Source: Pseudomonas lactucae (GTDB lineage: Bacteria; Pseudomonadota; Gammaproteobacteria; Pseudomonadales; Pseudomonadaceae). Taken from it: 64,000 nucleotides of DNA. The stretch spans positions 1 through 64,000 of the forward strand of contig NZ_JAFHKI010000058.1 of the NCBI RefSeq assembly GCF_016937615.1. Direction: 5' to 3'. This document shows, one piece after another, positions 60,279-64,000 of this stretch. Each line of letters starts with the position of its first letter. Positions within the stretch are counted from its first letter, which is position 1. The notes under the pieces were generated by a model that saw only the letters and a list, made by a program, of their open reading frames with translations, searched no databases and was not told where the DNA came from. The position numbers were made by a program, and so were the translations under genes.

Positions 60279-61541
60279 TCAACTCCTGTGTTGAACATTG
60301 ACGGCGGAATGCTCCGATTCCGCCGTTTGCTGGCCGCCCTGAGCAAACCGTTTGGCCTGGTACATCGCCGCGTCGGCGGCGTTGAGCAAGGCGCCGGGAG
60401 TGGCGCCATGATCGGGGTAGAGGGCGATGCCGATACTGAGGGAAGTCAATACCTGGGCGCTGCCGGGCACAGCGATGGGTGCGTCCATGCTGGCGATGAT
60501 CTTGTCGGCGATGCGCCGGGCATCTTCGAGCGAGTGCAACGGCGCCAGCAGAATGGCGAACTCATCACCGCCCAGGCGCGCCACCAGGTCATCCTCACGC
60601 AACTGCGCACGCACGCGGTTGGCGACGGCGACGAGGACCGCATCACCGGCGGCGTGACCAAAGCTGTCGTTGATCTCTTTGAAACGGTCACTGTCGAGGT
60701 AAAGCACTGCCAGGCGCTCCTTGGCCTTGGCGGCGCTGCGCAAGGCACGGATCAAGCGGCCTTCGAAGAACGACCGGTTGGGCAGGCCGGTGAGGCTGTC
60801 GTGGTTGGCCTGGTGGGCCAGGGTTTCGTTTTCGCTTTGCAGATGGTTTTGCCAGACGCCCATCTCACCGAGCAAGGCGTTGAAGTCGCTGCCCAGATTG
60901 TCGAGTTCGGCAATGCGCGCCGGCGGTACTCGACGGTCAAAGTCGCGCTCGCTACGGGCGGCGTGGGCCACGGCGGCAAGGCTTTGCAGCGGCTCGGTGA
61001 TGCCACGTAACAGGCGCCGCGCCAAGTGCAGGGCGACCCAGGCGCTGAGGGCGGTACAGACCAGAATCCCGGCCAGGCCACTGAGCAGGAAGCGCAGCAA
61101 GCTGCCGCCGTGACCGGTCAGATGAATGCTGCCGATGGCGCGGCCCTGGTGCAGGATCGGCTGGTTGATCGGCTGTTCGAGCAGGGTATGCGCCAGCGCC
61201 AGTTCGACCCGCGAGAGCATGCCGGTTTCCGGCCGTTCCCAGTTCGCAAGCAACTGGCCATTGGCATTGAACACCTCGGCTTCAGCCACTTCTTCGGTGG
61301 AGGCGATCAGGCTGAGGGCTTCGGTGGCGGCGGCGCGGTCGTTGAACACCACCGCCGCTTCCACGGTGTAGTTGATGGAGCGCGCGATCAGGTGCAGGTT
61401 GTGTTCGGCGTAGACCCGAAGCGCCAATACGCCGAGCAGCGTCAGGGACACGCTGGCCAGGATCACCGCCACCAGCGCCAGGATCAGGTGCCCTCGGCCG
61501 ATCACGGAACGCAGGGTCGGTCGCGCTTTGATGGCGGTCAT
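60279..61541 (-). CDS. yfiN: YfiN (TpbB) diguanylate cyclase
   Basis: A 420-residue membrane enzyme that makes c-di-GMP. Layout: membrane segment 20-42, periplasmic PAS-like region 43-150, membrane segment 152-172, HAMP about 173-225, GGDEF domain from about 245. The active site GGDEF is intact at 324-328 and the inhibitory I-site REDD is at 315-318. YfiR represses it from the periplasm. The ATG overlaps the yfiR stop (ATGA). Its activity favours biofilm and small-colony growth in P. aeruginosa. Confidence 0.93.
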   Translation of the reverse strand: MTAIKARPTLRSVIGRGHLILALVAVILASVSLTLLGVLALRVYAEHNLHLIARSINYTVEAAVVFNDRAAATEALSLIASTEEVAEAEVFNANGQLLANWERPETGMLSRVELALAHTLLEQPINQPILHQGRAIGSIHLTGHGGSLLRFLLSGLAGILVCTALSAWVALHLARRLLRGITEPLQSLAAVAHAARSERDFDRRVPPARIAELDNLGSDFNALLGEMGVWQNHLQSENETLAHQANHDSLTGLPNRSFFEGRLIRALRSAAKAKERLAVLYLDSDRFKEINDSFGHAAGDAVLVAVANRVRAQLREDDLVARLGGDEFAILLAPLHSLEDARRIADKIIASMDAPIAVPGSAQVLTSLSIGIALYPDHGATPGALLNAADAAMYQAKRFAQGGQQTAESEHSAVNVQHRS

Positions 61542-62104
61542 GGGACGGGAGCCCGACGACGTGACAGCTGCAACACGCTGGGATGAATGCGCACGCCGCT
61601 GCGCGCCACCGAGTCGAGGTTGACCTCGAACGACACTTGCTCATCGCCCACTCGCAAACAGAACAAACTGCCCACGGTGCACTGGTCGCCACCTTCGCTG
61701 ATGCTGAGCACCGGATGGCCGATCAACGAGGTAAACAGGCGGCTACGTTCGTCATTGCTGAGTTTGCCGATGTACACCGCATCACAGGCGTTGGCGATAT
61801 CGGGATGGTCGGCCAGCAGACGCCGCACCACCACCGCACGCCCAGTGGCTTGGGTGGTGCCTTTGATCAGGTCATCGGTGTATTGCGTGGGGCCGACGAT
61901 GCACAGGTGCAGTTGTTCGGGTTCCACCGGCCAGCGGGCATAGCTGAGAATGCCGAGCACCACCTGGGTCACCGCCTGGGCGCGCTGATCCGCAGCGCTC
62001 GGCGCCTCGGCAAACGCGCACGGTGCCAGCAGGCAGAGAATCGCCACCCGCAACACGCGTCTCCAGCTCAAGCTACGGCCTACAGGCGAGACAGCCACGT
62101 TCAT
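61538..62104 (-). CDS. yfiR: YfiR, periplasmic repressor of YfiN
   Basis: A 188-residue exported protein with a signal peptide (cleavage near CAFAEAP, residues 29-35). It has four cysteines in the mature part, Cys68, Cys107, Cys142 and Cys149. Their spacing equals that of P. aeruginosa YfiR (71, 110, 145, 152), where they form disulfides and make the protein redox-sensitive. I start it at the ATG at 62104 with GAAGAG upstream. First gene of the operon yfiR-yfiN-yfiB. Confidence 0.92.
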   Translation of the reverse strand: MNVAVSPVGRSLSWRRVLRVAILCLLAPCAFAEAPSAADQRAQAVTQVVLGILSYARWPVEPEQLHLCIVGPTQYTDDLIKGTTQATGRAVVVRRLLADHPDIANACDAVYIGKLSNDERSRLFTSLIGHPVLSISEGGDQCTVGSLFCLRVGDEQVSFEVNLDSVARSGVRIHPSVLQLSRRRAPVP

Positions 62105-62241
62105 GCAGCGATTCTCTTCGATCTTATCGGAATGATGCCGCAACGATAGCACACGGCAAGAAAACCCCGTGAGGCGCCACCTCGAAGGGTCCTGCTATTT
62201 TTTCAGAAAATGCCCACAACTCAACCAGATTAAATGACCAT

Positions 62242-64000
62242 TCAATCAGCTATTCCCGGCTCCTGACCCAGCTCCAGCATCAACCCACTCAATCGCTTGA
62301 CCTTGCGCCGCACGGCCTCCTCAAACACGCCGCCACGCGGTTCGATCAGGCTGAACCAACGCTTGGCGCGGGTGATACCGGTGTAGATCAGCTCTTTGGT
62401 CAACACCGGATTCAAAGCATCCGGCAGGATCAGCGCGGTGTGGGTGAACTCCGAACCCTGGGATTTGTGCACGGTCATGGCGTACACGGTTTCTACATCG
62501 TTGAGACGGCTGGGCAAGACAAACCGCACGCCGCCCTGGCCATCGTTACGCGGGAACGCCACGCGCAGCACCTGGGGGCCGCCATCGCTTTCGGGCAATT
62601 TGAGGGCGATGCCGATATCGCCGTTCATCAGACCCAGGCCGTAGTCATTACGGGTCATCAGCACCGGGCGGCCTTCGTACCATTGCTCGTCGCCCTCGAT
62701 CAGTCGCACCTTGCGCAAGGCCGCCGTAATGCGCAGGTTCAGCCCTTCCACGCCCCAGGGGCCTTTGCGCACGGCGCAGAGCAGCTGGAATGCATCGAAG
62801 GCTCGCAACAATTGTTGCGCCCAGTGGGTCCAGGCAAGGTCTTCGCGCGGGGTTTCGAGCGCGGGGCGCGTGCTGTGCAACAGGTTGAGGTAGTAGCGAT
62901 AGCCCTCGGCACCCTCGCCCTGCCCGTCCAGCACCAGACGTTCCAGGGCGTGGTCGTGCTCGCCCTTGAGGCTGACGCAGAACAGGTCGCCGTGGGTGCG
63001 CGCGGCCAACAATTTGCGCGCCTCTTCTGCGTTCTGCTGGTTGACCCAGCGCGCCAGTTGACCGATACCGCTGCCTTCGCCGAAACGCCGCGAGTAACGC
63101 AGCATCACCACTTGCTGGGCCAAGGGGTGACTGCCATCGATGTCTTCGTGCAGGCCGCTGGCACTGAGGTCTTCACCGCTGACGGTTTGCAGCCATTGGC
63201 GGGTGTGGGGGCTGTACCAGCCGGCTTCGGCGTCGCGGCACAAGTCGCCGAGTACGGCACCGGCCTCCACCGAGGCGAGCTGGTCCTTGTCACCCAGCAA
63301 CACCAAGCGGGCATGGGGCGGCAACGCGTCCAGCAGGTTGGCCATCATTTCCAGGTCGATCATCGAGGCTTCGTCCACCACCAATACGTCCAGAGGCAAC
63401 GGGTTGCCCAAGTGATGGCGGAAGTGCCGGGTGCCTGGACGGCTGCCCAGCAAGCGGTGAACGGTGGTGACCTGGGTCGGGATTTTGTCCTTCACGCTTT
63501 GCGGCACTTTGAGCGACAGCACTTGTTGGCTGATGGACTCGGTGAGGCGTGCGGCGGCTTTGCCGGTAGGCGCGGCCAGGCGAATGCGCAACGGGCTGCC
63601 GGCCTCTACAGCGGGCGCCTGCAACAGCGCCAGCAAGCGCACCACGGTGGTGGTCTTGCCGGTGCCGGGGCCACCGGTGACGATGCTGAAGGCACCTCGG
63701 GTGGCCAGGGCGCACGCGAGCTTTTGCCAGTCGATCACCCCGTCGGGCGCCGGTTGGTCAAACAGGCCGTTCAAGCGCTGGGGCAAGTCGGTGGTAACGG
63801 TTTCCCGGGTCGCCAGGCGCTGGCGTAACGCGGTGTCGATGCGTCGCTCGTAGGTCCAGTAACGGCGCAGGTACAGGCGTTTGCCGGACAGCACCAGCGG
63901 ACGGCTTTGTGCGCTCTCGTTACCATCGACCGCCAAGGCGACCAATGGACTGGCGGCCAGGGCATGGCACCAGTGGGCACCGTCCAGACCGTCGAGCAAT
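62242..64000 (-). CDS. recD: Exodeoxyribonuclease V alpha subunit RecD (N-terminus cut by the window edge)
   Basis: The last 585 or so residues of RecD, the 5'-3' helicase subunit of RecBCD. Walker A is SIVTGGPGTGKTTTVVRL, Walker B is VLVVDEASMIDLEMM, and the late helicase motif is VYAMTVHKSQGSEFTH. The start lies outside the window. A stretch of about 140 bp between its stop and yfiR contains no gene. Confidence 0.93.
   Translation of the reverse strand, partial: LLDGLDGAHWCHALAASPLVALAVDGNESAQSRPLVLSGKRLYLRRYWTYERRIDTALRQRLATRETVTTDLPQRLNGLFDQPAPDGVIDWQKLACALATRGAFSIVTGGPGTGKTTTVVRLLALLQAPAVEAGSPLRIRLAAPTGKAAARLTESISQQVLSLKVPQSVKDKIPTQVTTVHRLLGSRPGTRHFRHHLGNPLPLDVLVVDEASMIDLEMMANLLDALPPHARLVLLGDKDQLASVEAGAVLGDLCRDAEAGWYSPHTRQWLQTVSGEDLSASGLHEDIDGSHPLAQQVVMLRYSRRFGEGSGIGQLARWVNQQNAEEARKLLAARTHGDLFCVSLKGEHDHALERLVLDGQGEGAEGYRYYLNLLHSTRPALETPREDLAWTHWAQQLLRAFDAFQLLCAVRKGPWGVEGLNLRITAALRKVRLIEGDEQWYEGRPVLMTRNDYGLGLMNGDIGIALKLPESDGGPQVLRVAFPRNDGQGGVRFVLPSRLNDVETVYAMTVHKSQGSEFTHTALILPDALNPVLTKELIYTGITRAKRWFSLIEPRGGVFEEAVRRKVKRLSGLMLELGQEPGIAD

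Overview
The window comes from a Pseudomonas of the fluorescens/putida type. The evidence is gene order and content: the proB-obgE-rpmA-rplU-ispB block, the folM-folE-folX group, the yfiR-yfiN-yfiB operon, the catA-catC-catB/catR/antR/antABC order known from P. aeruginosa, high GC, and the GTGGGAGG...CCTCCCAC and AGCTACAAG-type intergenic repeats. No rRNA, tRNA or CRISPR array was recognised.

Layout. 0-1.4 kb: pterin genes (end of folM, folE, folX) and a DUF1244 protein. 1.5-5.6 kb: AraC regulator, exported amidohydrolase, TorF-type porin, HopJ-like protein. 5.7-12.5 kb: housekeeping genes (trxB, cysZ, a glycosyltransferase, an old-yellow-enzyme reductase, a glutathione peroxidase, creA, proB). 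12.6-17.4 kb: obgE, rpmA, rplU, ispB, yjdM, a probably Fur-controlled small gene, and an FKBP isomerase. 17.5-25.2 kb: an uptake/hydrolysis locus (OprD porin, LysR regulator, YfcC-type carrier, CocE/NonD hydrolase) and a chemoreceptor. 25.5-36.1 kb: an N-acyl-D-amino-acid locus, SulP and TauE transporters, LysR regulators, mdaB, an amino-acid permease. 36.2-48.9 kb: a nearly continuous tryptophan catabolic region. KynA, KynB and KynU convert tryptophan to anthranilate, AntABC convert anthranilate to catechol, and CatA, CatB and CatC convert catechol to the beta-ketoadipate enol-lactone. Its regulators KynR, CatR and AntR and two amino-acid permeases lie among these genes. 49-52 kb: a cupin gene and the valine genes mmsA and mmsB with a divergent LysR gene. 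52.9-59.6 kb: a small integrative element of about 6.7 kb. 59.8-64 kb: yfiB-yfiN-yfiR (c-di-GMP control) and the 3' part of recD.

The most unusual part is the 6.7-kb element. It sits inside the 3' end of the LysR gene and supplies a replacement 3' end. The original 137-bp end is displaced to the far side, next to the integrase, much as e14 does in icd of E. coli. Apart from the integrase, its genes are small or unfamiliar: a KilA-N protein, a YegP/DUF1508 mini-protein, two 54-residue proteins, and 96-, 142-, 202- and 344-residue proteins. I see no replication, terminase or portal gene. Two upstream regions share a motif resembling the promoters of T7-like Pseudomonas phage gh-1. A phage satellite or a highly reduced prophage fits best, but this is inference.

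A caution: seven genes (obgE, the YfcC-type carrier, the CocE hydrolase, mdaB, a LysR gene, an amino-acid permease, antC) are each broken by what looks like one missing base. obgE is essential in the bacteria where it has been tested, and all seven have the same kind of defect, so base-calling or assembly errors are more likely than real pseudogenes.
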